A stretch of 64,000 bases of DNA. Source: an uncultured Pirellulaceae bacterium. Lineage in GTDB: Bacteria; Planctomycetota; Planctomycetia; Pirellulales; Pirellulaceae. Made by a program: the position numbers and the translations under genes. The stretch is from positions 1-64,000 of the forward strand of contig CALCJM010000076.1 of assembly GCA_937967505.1 (NCBI GenBank), written 5' to 3'. A model generated the notes under the pieces. The model saw nothing but the letters and a program-made list of their open reading frames with translations, searched no databases and was not told the DNA's origin. Of this stretch, positions 54,096-63,753 are shown in pieces (the stretch's first letter is position 1; each line of letters begins with the position of its first letter).

Positions 54096-56036
54096 ATGTC
54101 GTATCGCGGAATCAAACGCGTTTTGGGCGAATCATCTCTGGAGAGGAAAATTTTGATCCTCTTTGGCGTGTGTCTGCTGCTGCTGATTGGCGGTTCCTTT
54201 CTAAAAGTCAATCAACTGACCGAAGACACGATCCGCCGGAACACGCGCGACAAGGCCAAAGGGTTGGTCGGTGATTTTATGCTGCGAACTCATCTCCGCA
54301 GCGTCGCCTTTCGCGAGAAAACCGACGCCACCCCACTTAAATCGCTCTACGATGTCATCAGCAAAGAGGGGCAGACGATCAACTACGAGGCCAACACGAT
54401 TGTCCTAGATGATTCTCACGGGCGCAATCGATTGTCACCGCTGCTGGCGACCGACCCCGGAGAGATTGCCAGACTCCGCCGCATCAGCACTGCGGCCCGG
54501 GAAAAACAGTCCTTCTGGAACCGGAAATTCATGGCAGCGTCCCTTGCCCCCCAAGCCACTGTCAAGCAGCCAATCAAGCAGCCTGCCAGCGAATCTGCGG
54601 AGGAAATGTTCTCGTCAACCAAAGAAGACCCGCTGGCGCGGCCGGAAGTCGAAGACGATTTCACCTTCGATCAAAACTACGTGTACTATGCACCCGTCAT
54701 TTTTAAAGGCAAGTGTATTCTGTGCCACGACGCCCAAGGAGCCGAGGCACAACGTTTGGAACAGATCGATGCAGCCGACACGCTTGAAGAGGTCGAACAA
54801 TTGATGCTGGACCGACGGGAGCAGATCCCGCCGACGTTTCTCCGGATTAAACTCGATTATAAACCAGCCAAATCCGCGATCACCAATAACCGTGCGATTC
54901 TCATTTCTGTGGCCATTGTCACGGCTGTTTTCTCCGTGGTGGCTTGTTGGCTGATTGTGCGCTATGTCGTCATGAAACCGCTTAAACACCTACAGGATGT
55001 TTCGGATGAAATCAGCCGCGGTCAAATGGACGTGCGGGCCGAACTGTTTACCGGCGACGAATTTGAGAGCCTTTCCAAATCTTTCAACCGCATGGTTCGT
55101 CACCTGCTGGATACCCAGAACGAACTGCGCGGGGTGAATGACGACCTGGACCGCAAGGTCGATGAACAGGCACAACTGAACCTGAAACTGTACGAAACCA
55201 ACCAGGTAAAAAGTGAGTTTCTGGCCAACATGAGCCATGAACTGCGCACGCCGCTAAACAGCATTATCGGATTTTCTGAAATCCTCGAAAATGCCAAAGG
55301 AATGGAGTCCAAACAGGTGCGGTTCGCCAAAAATATCCGCAATTCAGGCCGGCTGTTGCTGGATCTAATCAATGACATTCTGGATCTGGCAAAACTGGAG
55401 GCCGGAAAGATGGAGATGCGTCCCGGCGAATTCGAAATCGGCCATATGGTACGACAACTGTACGATATGGTCCGGTCGCTGGCAGATCAAAAAAGCATCG
55501 CACTGATCTTCCACGAGGATCCGCAATTGCCAACGCTGTTCCAGGACAAAATCAAGTTCCGGCAAATCTTGACCAACCTGATTTCCAACGCCATCAAATT
55601 CACCCCCGAAGGTGGGCGGATCATCGTTAGGGCCAATCGTATTGTCGATGATGAAATTGACCTGATTGAACTGGAGGTCGAAGACACCGGCGTAGGAATC
55701 GCCGAATCCGATCAGGAAATTATTTTTGAGAAATTTCGCCAGGGACCGTCGGCAATCGGAAATGACAGTCTCACACGCGAGGTCTCAGGGACAGGACTGG
55801 GATTGTCGATCGTGAAAGAGCTGTGCATTTTGCTGGGTGGTGAAATCGAACTGTCCAGTGTCGTTGGCAAGGGCAGCACGTTTACGGTGACACTGCCGTG
55901 CAATATCCAGGTCGCACCCAAAATCAATTCCGAGATCTCGCAGACGATCCAAGAGATCACCAAAAGCAACCGCGTAGACTTCGGGCGCACCAGCATGACG
56001 CCGCAACCCTCACCAGCGGACGTCGTGGAAGAGTAA
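54096..56036 (+). CDS. heme-sensor (DUF3365-like) histidine kinase
   Basis: The 646-residue membrane kinase has TM1 (ILILFGVCLLLLIGGSF) and an extracytoplasmic region of about 230 residues that carries a c-type heme motif CILCH (residues 207-211), as in DUF3365/Tll0287-like sensors. TM2 (SVAIVTAVFSVVACWLIV) comes next, then HAMP, a coiled coil, and the kinase: His381 in FLANMSHELRTPLNSI, N-box QILTNLISNAIKF, G1 DTGVGI, G2 GTGLGLSIV. It probably senses redox, oxygen or gas ligands. No response-regulator gene is adjacent. Confidence 0.9.
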   Translation: MSYRGIKRVLGESSLERKILILFGVCLLLLIGGSFLKVNQLTEDTIRRNTRDKAKGLVGDFMLRTHLRSVAFREKTDATPLKSLYDVISKEGQTINYEANTIVLDDSHGRNRLSPLLATDPGEIARLRRISTAAREKQSFWNRKFMAASLAPQATVKQPIKQPASESAEEMFSSTKEDPLARPEVEDDFTFDQNYVYYAPVIFKGKCILCHDAQGAEAQRLEQIDAADTLEEVEQLMLDRREQIPPTFLRIKLDYKPAKSAITNNRAILISVAIVTAVFSVVACWLIVRYVVMKPLKHLQDVSDEISRGQMDVRAELFTGDEFESLSKSFNRMVRHLLDTQNELRGVNDDLDRKVDEQAQLNLKLYETNQVKSEFLANMSHELRTPLNSIIGFSEILENAKGMESKQVRFAKNIRNSGRLLLDLINDILDLAKLEAGKMEMRPGEFEIGHMVRQLYDMVRSLADQKSIALIFHEDPQLPTLFQDKIKFRQILTNLISNAIKFTPEGGRIIVRANRIVDDEIDLIELEVEDTGVGIAESDQEIIFEKFRQGPSAIGNDSLTREVSGTGLGLSIVKELCILLGGEIELSSVVGKGSTFTVTLPCNIQVAPKINSEISQTIQEITKSNRVDFGRTSMTPQPSPADVVEE

Positions 56037-56156
56037 CACCTGACGACTTTGAAAATTGTAAAAAATTCACTTGACCGCCCCTACCAAACCGGACTACTGT
56101 TCATGAAGAGGAACGATTCGTCACTTCGACGGTAACGTGTTCCTCGGGAGGTCTAT

Positions 56157-56690
56157 ATGAATCGAAGTTCCGGTTCGGCAGTCCACAGATATTTTGCGGG
56201 CTTGGCCGAATCCACGTTTCAGTCTCATCTGGGCGTTGTTGATCCACCCTTGATCGACTATCTGAGCGATCTGTTAATTCGTTTCGTTCACAATGATGTA
56301 GTGCACCGCGTGCGTGGTGTCAGCGGGAAACGTCTGCTATCAGTTCCCGAGATGGTGGTCGAAGCATCGCATCGCCTAGGTGACGCAAAACGCGAACTGC
56401 ACCAGCACATCGGTGATTTCACCCTGTTCTGGGCTGGCGTCTACCCCGAGGCCCTCCGACAAACCGAAACCAACAGCAATGACACAAGGTTTGACACCTA
56501 CCGCACGTTCGGAAAACGGGCCTATTTAATGGCCAGCGAAATTGAATCGCGCCAGGACGGAATCGCACCGGCAGGACTACTGGAACGGCTAAGTGCACAG
56601 TACGACTTGTGTTGCTATGGATTGCGGGAGGTTCGCCGGGTTTGGGAATCGGGTGACGGTGATGACTCGGGGCACCTGCTGATCGGGTAA
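56157..56690 (+). CDS. conserved hypothetical protein
   Basis: The 177-residue soluble protein has no signal peptide or TM helix. Conserved-looking segments are LIDYLSDLLIRFVHNDVVH, GDFTLFWAGVYPEALR and YDLCCYGLREVRRVWES. It looks like a planctomycete-type helical protein; function unknown. GGGAGG precedes the ATG (56157), and a bulged hairpin lies just upstream (about 56107-56145). It is followed by the AsmA-like gene. Confidence 0.78.
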   Translation: MNRSSGSAVHRYFAGLAESTFQSHLGVVDPPLIDYLSDLLIRFVHNDVVHRVRGVSGKRLLSVPEMVVEASHRLGDAKRELHQHIGDFTLFWAGVYPEALRQTETNSNDTRFDTYRTFGKRAYLMASEIESRQDGIAPAGLLERLSAQYDLCCYGLREVRRVWESGDGDDSGHLLIG

Positions 56691-56890
56691 TCGGGAAATC
56701 GACAGGACAAGTGGCACCTGATGGCACGGCTAACCTTCGCTGGCGCGAAAATCCGGCAACCGCATACTGCTGTACACTTCCGCAGGTCGCGTTACCGCTA
56801 GCATTGCTTCTCTATTCTCGCCGACCGCCAACATGCGTAAACTTCGGGACTGCTCAAAACCAACGACTTACAGGAAGCAAGGATGCTGCC

Positions 56891-59800
56891 ATGTCGCGCC
56901 AACGTGACCGACGCCAACCCGAACGCTCTCAACACGCCAACCCACAGTCACGCAATCAATCGGAATACCCGCGCCGCCGTCGCTGGCCGTACGTTTTGCT
57001 GTTTTTGTCGGGTTTGATTCTGATCCTACCCAACGCCCTGACCATGATGGGACTGGAACAACGCGCAGTCAACCTGTTCACCGGTGACCTGAACGGACAA
57101 CTAAAGATCGGTAGCGCATCGGCGGGCTGGTTTCAACCGCTGACATTGAAGAATGTTTCACTGCTGGACACCAACCAGCAACCGGTCCTTAATATTGCCG
57201 AAGTCAGGTCTTCCAAACGCTTATGGGGCTTCGTCGGTAACGCCTTTGGTGGTTCGATCAGTGACGCAGACTTCGGGCACTTCGAACTGACACAACCGGT
57301 CCTCAACCTGCAACTACGGCACAACGGCAGCAACCTGGAAGACGTCTTGGCAAACTACCTTGCCGCATCCACCAACCCTGCCACCAATGCGCTCCCCACC
57401 TCCCCGCCTTCGATGTCCGCACCGTTGCCGCGCGTTTCGGTCAGTATCGTTGATGGTGCGGCATCCATTTCTTCGGTGGCCAGCGCCGGTGCCTGGTCCG
57501 TCGATCAGGTCAACGCCAATGCACAACTGAAGACCGAAGCTGAAGCAGCCATCTCAAGCCTTCAATGCCGCGTCACACCATTTTCCATTGACGCTGGCGG
57601 CACCCCTATCCCACAGGGTAGCGGCAACATCAGCCTGATCGCGAGGCTCGATCCAGATCAGAACGCGCTGCTGATGAAATCGGTCAATGTATCAATGCAA
57701 GCCCAATCGCTGCCACTGTCGGTTCTGGGACCGCTGGCCGAACGATTTGTCGGTCCCACCGTCGTCACCGGAAATCTGGAAAGCCAACTAGAAGCATCTT
57801 ATGATCTTCAGACATCCCACGTGCAGGCAACCGTAGGAACGATGCACCTTTCAGACCTGCAATTTGCTTCAAATGGCATTCTGGGAGCGGATGTATTTCA
57901 TCTGGCCAGTGCCAACGCCACCGGAAAAATCAACCTCTCTCCATCGACACTGTGGGCCGATCAGTTTCAGGTAACCAGCGATGTGGGACGCATCCAGGCT
58001 GATGGCCAATTCGAAATTATTGATGTCAACCGCTTGGCAGCCGGCGGACAGTTGCCCGAATCCAGTTTCCAGATGCATGGCAATCTGGAGTTGGCACGGC
58101 TGATGCAAATGCTGCCGGCAACCTTTCACACACACCAAGACCTGCAACTACAGTCAGGCGTGGCGCGCTTTCAAATCGGATCGCAACAGCGGCAACTGTT
58201 GGTGAATGTCGATATGGCCAACCTCAAGGCCCGTCGCGGCGGGCAGGAAATCCTCTGGCAGGAACCCATTAACCTCTCAGGTGTCCTCACCAGCGACGCA
58301 CAGGGCCTAGGGTTGAAAAATGTTCAGTGTAAAACGGATTTTCTGAACATTGTTGGTAACGCCAACTTGCGAGAGTCTGTGTTTGACTTCAAGGGCGATC
58401 TGGAACTTCTGACCAAACGCATTGGTCAGTTCGTCGATCTTGGCCAGATGGCATTCGGAGGCAATCTGGATGGCAGGTTCGGCTGGCAGCTGCGCCCAAA
58501 CGCTGCTGAAAACAGCACCACCAGCATGCTCCAAGACCGACCGATTGATGTGATTGGCAGTTTCGTTGTGACCAATCCACGCATCGCCATGCCAGGATTA
58601 CCGGATTGGAATCAGGCCCGCGCCACGATTCAAATGGAGGCCGTTCTCCATGCACTTTCCAGTGGCCAAGTGCGCATCGATTCCGGCGTGGTCAACGCCA
58701 ATCTGGGTGCCGAACAGATCGCGGTTCAGTTGGCTGAACCAATCGCTGATGTCGCCTCACAGTCTGACTGGAAATTCAACGCCCGCGCGACAGGCGATGC
58801 GGGTGGGTACTTGAGACATGTACAGAATTTTGTCGATTTGGGACCAATCACTGCCGGTGGCAACCTGGATCTGACTGCTGCTGTTGCAATCCACGGCTCC
58901 AAGATGGTGCTCTCACCATTGAATTATACGATTGACCGGCCCCATTTTACCGGCTTCGGACTGTCGATTGTTGATCCACAAGTCACCGGCGCGGCCAATC
59001 TCCAGTACGATCTCAATTCCGGTGTTATCGATATTGCAGACACCGTGTTTTCGTCCAGTGCCATTTCGGCCAGCGGAAACAACCTGCAGGTCATTGCAGC
59101 CGAAAACATTCAGGTCAATGGAGATGTAGGGCTAAGAGCCAACGTCAATCGCGTGGCAGACTGGTTGCAACTTTCGCCCACGGACGATTCAGTATTTCTA
59201 TTTGGTGACGCCGAAGGCACCGTCCGTTTGGCGTCGGACGCCGGCGGGATTGGCGCACAGATCGACATGAAGATCGTTGAGCTGACCGCAGCCCTGAAAG
59301 CAGTCCAACCGGGGCAGCATGGGCAACCGGGCACAACCTTCCAGGTGGTCAGCCAGCAAGCAAAAATGACGCCGATTTGGACCGAGAAACAGATCGCGTT
59401 GAGCGGGGCCTTAAAAGTGGCTAACGACTTTGACACCATTTCCCTTAACCAGATGCAGATCTCGTCCAACACGCTTTCCGCCAATGCGTCAGGCACCATC
59501 GGTGAACTCTCCGGCAGGTTACTGACAGACCTGAACGGACTATGGAACCCTAACTGGGAGATGATCAACGCGCTGCTGGATGTCTACACCGGCCGCACAG
59601 TTCGGATGAAGGGCACCGGTGAGCAACCATTTATTGTGCGCGGTCCAATTTTTGAAAATGCATCAGATGGAACTTCGGTTCCTTTCGTTTCTCCCGGCCT
59701 TCAAGCCAGCACGCGTGTGGCGTGGGCTGGCGGCGACGTTTTGAACATACCGATCGGTTCGGGCATCACCGAAGTGATCATCGACCAGGCGGTTGTTTCA

Positions 59801-60883
59801 ACCACGATCAATCCGGTGGCATTTTCGGGTGGACAGATTCAGATGTCCCCCAAAATTGACCTGCGATCCAGCCAGCCAGTGCTGTATCTGGACCGGCAGA
59901 GAATTCTGGATCAGGTCCAACTCACGCCCGAGACGTGTGCCTCGGCACTGAAGTACATCAATCCACTGGCCGCAGGTGCGACAACAGCTGAAGGAACGTT
60001 TTCGATCGACTCCGATGGGGTTCAGGTACCGCTGTATAATCCCTTAAAGATGCGCGCCCGCGCCGCAGTAACACTGCAAAATGTCGTGGTCAGCGCCGGA
60101 CCAATGGCCCTGCAATTGATCGGGGCGGCGAAACAAATTCAGGCAATCGTTAAGCCGGATAAAGCTGGCGAAAGTCGCGACTACAACACGTGGCTGGAAA
60201 TGTCCGATCAAACCGTGCCGGTCACCGTTGAAAACGGACGCATCTACCATGACGGCATTCGGTTTTCGCATGACGACATCCAGATCGAAACCACCGGCAG
60301 CGTCGGATTGGATCAGTCGGTCGATATGATTGCCCGCATTCCCATCCCCGATGCGTGGCTGACCAGCTCGCCATATCTGGCCGGACTGCAAGGGCAGGCC
60401 ATTTCGATTCCGGTAACCGGTACCATTTCCAAACCGGTACTGGACCGTCGGGCCATCAGGAATTTTTCCGGGCAACTGGCAAAAGCCGCCGCCGGTAGCG
60501 CGATCAATAAAGTGCTGACCGATAAAATTAACCCAAAACTTAACCAGTACCAAAATCAGTTGAACGAAAAACTGGGCGGCGAGATCAACAAGGTTCAAAA
60601 CAAACTGCAGTCGCAGCTGCAGGAAAAACTCCAACAGAATCTGGGCAACCAGTTAAAAGAGAATTTGGGCGGCGCACTACAGCAACAGGTGCAAAGCAGA
60701 CTGGGCGGGTTTCTGGGAGGGGGCGGACAGACGCCCGGCCAGACAGCCTCGGGAGCCTCAGCAGGGGCAGGGCAGGGCACCGGCGGTCGCACAACAGGTT
60801 CCGGCGCATCCACCGGGCAGGCGCAGCCCAATCTGGAAAAAGAGCTGATTCGCGGGATTGGCAACCTTTTCAAGGGCCAATGA
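56891..60883 (+). CDS. large AsmA-like envelope protein
   Basis: ATG 56891 (MSRQRDRRQPERS) follows AAGGATGC; the ORF extends to 56711. The 1330-residue product has a basic N-terminus, one TM helix (VLLFLSGLILILPNALTMMG), then a very long beta-rich repeat region as in AsmA/TamB-like proteins (KIGSASAGWFQPLTLKNVS, VNLRANVNRVADWLQ-type blocks). The C-terminus has a Gln/Leu-rich amphipathic stretch (NKVQNKLQSQLQEKLQQNLG) and a Gly/Ser/Thr linker. Such proteins bridge inner and outer membrane and carry lipids. The LptD-like protein in this window is a possible envelope partner (inference). Confidence 0.82.
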   Translation: MSRQRDRRQPERSQHANPQSRNQSEYPRRRRWPYVLLFLSGLILILPNALTMMGLEQRAVNLFTGDLNGQLKIGSASAGWFQPLTLKNVSLLDTNQQPVLNIAEVRSSKRLWGFVGNAFGGSISDADFGHFELTQPVLNLQLRHNGSNLEDVLANYLAASTNPATNALPTSPPSMSAPLPRVSVSIVDGAASISSVASAGAWSVDQVNANAQLKTEAEAAISSLQCRVTPFSIDAGGTPIPQGSGNISLIARLDPDQNALLMKSVNVSMQAQSLPLSVLGPLAERFVGPTVVTGNLESQLEASYDLQTSHVQATVGTMHLSDLQFASNGILGADVFHLASANATGKINLSPSTLWADQFQVTSDVGRIQADGQFEIIDVNRLAAGGQLPESSFQMHGNLELARLMQMLPATFHTHQDLQLQSGVARFQIGSQQRQLLVNVDMANLKARRGGQEILWQEPINLSGVLTSDAQGLGLKNVQCKTDFLNIVGNANLRESVFDFKGDLELLTKRIGQFVDLGQMAFGGNLDGRFGWQLRPNAAENSTTSMLQDRPIDVIGSFVVTNPRIAMPGLPDWNQARATIQMEAVLHALSSGQVRIDSGVVNANLGAEQIAVQLAEPIADVASQSDWKFNARATGDAGGYLRHVQNFVDLGPITAGGNLDLTAAVAIHGSKMVLSPLNYTIDRPHFTGFGLSIVDPQVTGAANLQYDLNSGVIDIADTVFSSSAISASGNNLQVIAAENIQVNGDVGLRANVNRVADWLQLSPTDDSVFLFGDAEGTVRLASDAGGIGAQIDMKIVELTAALKAVQPGQHGQPGTTFQVVSQQAKMTPIWTEKQIALSGALKVANDFDTISLNQMQISSNTLSANASGTIGELSGRLLTDLNGLWNPNWEMINALLDVYTGRTVRMKGTGEQPFIVRGPIFENASDGTSVPFVSPGLQASTRVAWAGGDVLNIPIGSGITEVIIDQAVVSTTINPVAFSGGQIQMSPKIDLRSSQPVLYLDRQRILDQVQLTPETCASALKYINPLAAGATTAEGTFSIDSDGVQVPLYNPLKMRARAAVTLQNVVVSAGPMALQLIGAAKQIQAIVKPDKAGESRDYNTWLEMSDQTVPVTVENGRIYHDGIRFSHDDIQIETTGSVGLDQSVDMIARIPIPDAWLTSSPYLAGLQGQAISIPVTGTISKPVLDRRAIRNFSGQLAKAAAGSAINKVLTDKINPKLNQYQNQLNEKLGGEINKVQNKLQSQLQEKLQQNLGNQLKENLGGALQQQVQSRLGGFLGGGGQTPGQTASGASAGAGQGTGGRTTGSGASTGQAQPNLEKELIRGIGNLFKGQ

Positions 60884-61017
60884 CCCTTTCGGGCCACACG
60901 TTTGTATATATTATGCAATGGTGGACGGAGTTACCTTCGGTGCATACGAAACCCGGAAACGAACGAAAGTCCAAGTGACAACTCCCCCGCTACAGTCAAC
61001 GTAGGTAACATCGTATC

Positions 61018-61755
61018 GTGAAATTTCACTTCCTGGGAACGACGGGTTATCATCCCAACGAACACCGCCAAACAGCTTGCATGATGATTCCCGAACTGGG
61101 GATCATTTTCGATGCCGGCACCGGAATGTTTCGCGTGCGCGACCTGATTGAAACTTCCACACTGGACATCTTTCTGTCACACATTCACCTCGATCACTCG
61201 ATTGGGCTGACCTTTCTCTACGATGTGCTGTACAAAAAATCGGTCGACCGGGTCCGTGTTCACGTCGCGGCCGAAAAAATCGACAGCATCAAAAATCACC
61301 TGTATGCCTCCGACCTGTTCCCGGTTGCTCCCAATTTCGAATTGGTACCATTGGAGGCCTCAGTCACCATCGGCGCTCACACCGTGGAATCGACCACGCT
61401 GAATCACCCGGGAGGCAGCCACGGTTTTCGCCTCAGCGGTGGCCACAAGACACTGGCCTACATCACCGACACCACCGCCACACCCGATGCGGCTTACATT
61501 GATTTCATCAGGAACGTTGATGTTCTGGTGCACGAATGCTACTTTCCCGATGGCCATGAAGCTCAAGCCAAATTGACCGGACACAGTTGCCTGACCCCGG
61601 TGGCTCAAGTGGCAGCGGCCGCCGATGCGAAATCGGTCTATCTGGTCCACATCAATCCACTCAATGGGGACAGCACTCCATTGGATCTGAAATCCGTGAA
61701 GAAGATTTGCTCAAAGATCGCTGTGGCAACCGACAGGCTGGCGATCGACATTTGA
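61018..61755 (+). CDS. metallo-beta-lactamase-fold hydrolase (RNase Z-like)
   Basis: GTG start at 61018 gives 245 residues. The MBL-fold metal motif is SHIHLDHSIG, with further ligands in LNHPGGSH, AYITDT and VHINP near the C-terminus (VYLVHINPLNG). The arrangement resembles RNase Z-like and PQQ/phosphodiesterase relatives, but the substrate is unknown. Cytoplasmic, no TM. It stands alone after the AsmA-like gene. Confidence 0.87.
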   Translation: MKFHFLGTTGYHPNEHRQTACMMIPELGIIFDAGTGMFRVRDLIETSTLDIFLSHIHLDHSIGLTFLYDVLYKKSVDRVRVHVAAEKIDSIKNHLYASDLFPVAPNFELVPLEASVTIGAHTVESTTLNHPGGSHGFRLSGGHKTLAYITDTTATPDAAYIDFIRNVDVLVHECYFPDGHEAQAKLTGHSCLTPVAQVAAAADAKSVYLVHINPLNGDSTPLDLKSVKKICSKIAVATDRLAIDI

Positions 61756-61892
61756 GCAGCAGCCTAGAACCTGCAAGCCCCCGAGCTATGGGAGATGCTT
61801 TTCTGCTGCGGCCAAACAACGGTTGAGTAAACTTGATAAACCGGTTATCTGGATAGACTCCTAGCTTCAAGCAGCGAGCTCGACCGAAAGAT

Positions 61893-62096
61893 CTAACGCG
61901 TCACTTCGTTACCCACAACCAAGTTTTGGATATCAGCAAAATCGGCCGCTTCGCGCCGCCGATTCCGATCCAAATCGGCGGCGATTCGCTCATTTACTCG
62001 CCGAATTGTTTCGCCAAGACTTTGCCAATTTTCACTTGGGATGTCCTTTTCCAGATCTTCGATATCCATCCATTGGAGTGGTTCGTTTTCAGACAT
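61893..62096 (-). CDS. small hypothetical partner protein
   Basis: The 67-residue acidic protein begins MSENEPLQWMDIEDLEKD and contains a helical stretch (GETIRRVNERIAADLDRNRR). Its ATG overlaps the stop of the upstream peptidase-like gene by 8 bp, and GGTGA lies just before it, so translation is coupled. It may bind or restrain the upstream protein (inference). No family recognised. Confidence 0.65.
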   Translation of the reverse strand: MSENEPLQWMDIEDLEKDIPSENWQSLGETIRRVNERIAADLDRNRRREAADFADIQNLVVGNEVTR

Positions 62097-63642
62097 TTTT
62101 CACCGGTGATCCAAGATTATGGCGATATTGCAGAAATGTACTGTACGAGCTTGCGACAGCATAGTCTATATCCCTTTTTCCCGTTACTCGTCTATTTCGT
62201 GCAATGTATTTGCCAATTCTGATAAAAATTGGCTCCAAATCACTCCTACCTGCAGTGGCGTCCAGCAAAACCTCCCCAAAGGCCCTATCTTTCGCTCGCA
62301 ACTCAGCTGACGAAAATTCGATAACCCAAACAAATTTCGGCAGTGACAGGGTTAGATGATACCTTGGGTTTGGATCTTCGTTTTTTTTCTGAAGTTGCTT
62401 CAGCTTAAACTCTTTCAACGAAGCACCAGTTGTCAGGAACGGACGATAAATAAGCGGCCCAACAGAAGGAATATCTGACAATGATTCTTGAATCATGTTG
62501 GCAATAGGTTGATCTTCAATAAATTCGGAAATAAAGGATTCGACATCTTGAGGCCTGAGGTATACCTCATCAGGCAACGGAACGACAATTCCGCGGATCT
62601 CTCCGAGTGTTTTCTTGTATTCACCTTTGGAACCAGTTTGCCGAGACATAAATTGGTAAGGGAAATCGTTGTCGTCCATGACCACATAGCTACCAACAAG
62701 TTCTGCAGCGTGAACTGGCTCATTTAAGCTTTTGATTTGCTCATCTACCTCTTGGGGAGTTTTAGAAGTATGCCCAACAACGCTGACAACATGGCCGCCG
62801 AAAGTTGCGATGAGTGGAAATCCTGATTCAATGTACGTATACAAGTTCCTTTCAAAATTTATGAGCTCAGTTTGGCTTTTTGTTTCTCCGGTCTTCGCAG
62901 AAAAAGGATGCGAGCCAAGCCCATGATTTGCCACGATCACCGGATGACAGCCAAAGCGATCCAGAATCTCAGAGTAATCAGCATAGTTCAATCCATGATG
63001 TGGCACCACTCGACCGTTTCGCCTACCGGCCATCTCAATTAGTTCAAACGGAAGGTGCTTCCTGTAAAGTTTAAATTTGGTAGATAGATAACGGCATACT
63101 GCCCACATAGTTACATGCGCACAGACGGTAGATTCGCTGTTCTGAGAGCGAAAAGGATAGCCTCGTACTTCATATACCTGCCCACCAATGCGGCTTCTGA
63201 AAGTCGTACCTAAAAGATGTACGTTGCTAGGATCATGGCCAAGTTTAACTGGATCCAAAACCGTTCTTCCAATGCATCGGGTTAACAAAGGTTCAATTAC
63301 CGAGCTTCCAAGATAGTCCTGTTGCGCACCCACCAGCAAAATTTGGCTGAGCGTAAGTTCTTTGCGAAAAAAGTGGAGTCGAACACACATGCTGGTTCGC
63401 TCACGGAATTTCCTCCCGTAGAAATGTCGGTGCAGGCTCCGAAAGTCCTCACAAACATATGGTTTCTCAACTAGCACGGTCCTGACATGCTCATCAAGAC
63501 CGCTACGCAACCCATCAATCCCCCATTGTGTCAGAAAGTCATCTGTTTCGTGTTTAACGTCTTTCCAAGACTGCTCTAGATTCTGTTGATCTATATCAAA
63601 GACAGAAAACTTGACATTATCGTAAGCAGGTAGTTCAGCCAT
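62089..63642 (-). CDS. papain-like (C39-like) cysteine-peptidase-like protein
   Basis: ATG 63642 (MAELPAYDNV) is preferred over TTG 63651; 517 residues. A papain-like triad can be drawn: Cys174 in ESTVCAHVTMWAVC, His284 in TFGGHVVSVVGHT, and Asp323/Asp324 in YVVMDDNDFPYQF. The N-terminal 150 residues and C-terminal part are unfamiliar. No signal peptide or TM, so a cytoplasmic enzyme is likely. It resembles orphan C39-like peptidase proteins I have seen, with unknown substrates. Translationally coupled to a 67-residue partner. The region looks AT-richer than neighbours, which suggests a transferred island. Confidence 0.72.
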   Translation of the reverse strand: MAELPAYDNVKFSVFDIDQQNLEQSWKDVKHETDDFLTQWGIDGLRSGLDEHVRTVLVEKPYVCEDFRSLHRHFYGRKFRERTSMCVRLHFFRKELTLSQILLVGAQQDYLGSSVIEPLLTRCIGRTVLDPVKLGHDPSNVHLLGTTFRSRIGGQVYEVRGYPFRSQNSESTVCAHVTMWAVCRYLSTKFKLYRKHLPFELIEMAGRRNGRVVPHHGLNYADYSEILDRFGCHPVIVANHGLGSHPFSAKTGETKSQTELINFERNLYTYIESGFPLIATFGGHVVSVVGHTSKTPQEVDEQIKSLNEPVHAAELVGSYVVMDDNDFPYQFMSRQTGSKGEYKKTLGEIRGIVVPLPDEVYLRPQDVESFISEFIEDQPIANMIQESLSDIPSVGPLIYRPFLTTGASLKEFKLKQLQKKNEDPNPRYHLTLSLPKFVWVIEFSSAELRAKDRAFGEVLLDATAGRSDLEPIFIRIGKYIARNRRVTGKRDIDYAVASSYSTFLQYRHNLGSPVKNV

Positions 63643-63753
63643 ACTTTTCAAGATCCATAGAAAAGAGAAAACAAGACCTTGGCTCGCTAGTTGGCACCGC
63701 GACTTCCCCGGTTACAATGCAACCGAGAGTTATGGTTACATACAGGAACTAGG

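Noticed and set aside
60044-60634. 196-codon minus-strand ORF inside the AsmA-like gene
   Set aside because: Antisense shadow in a long conserved-looking gene.
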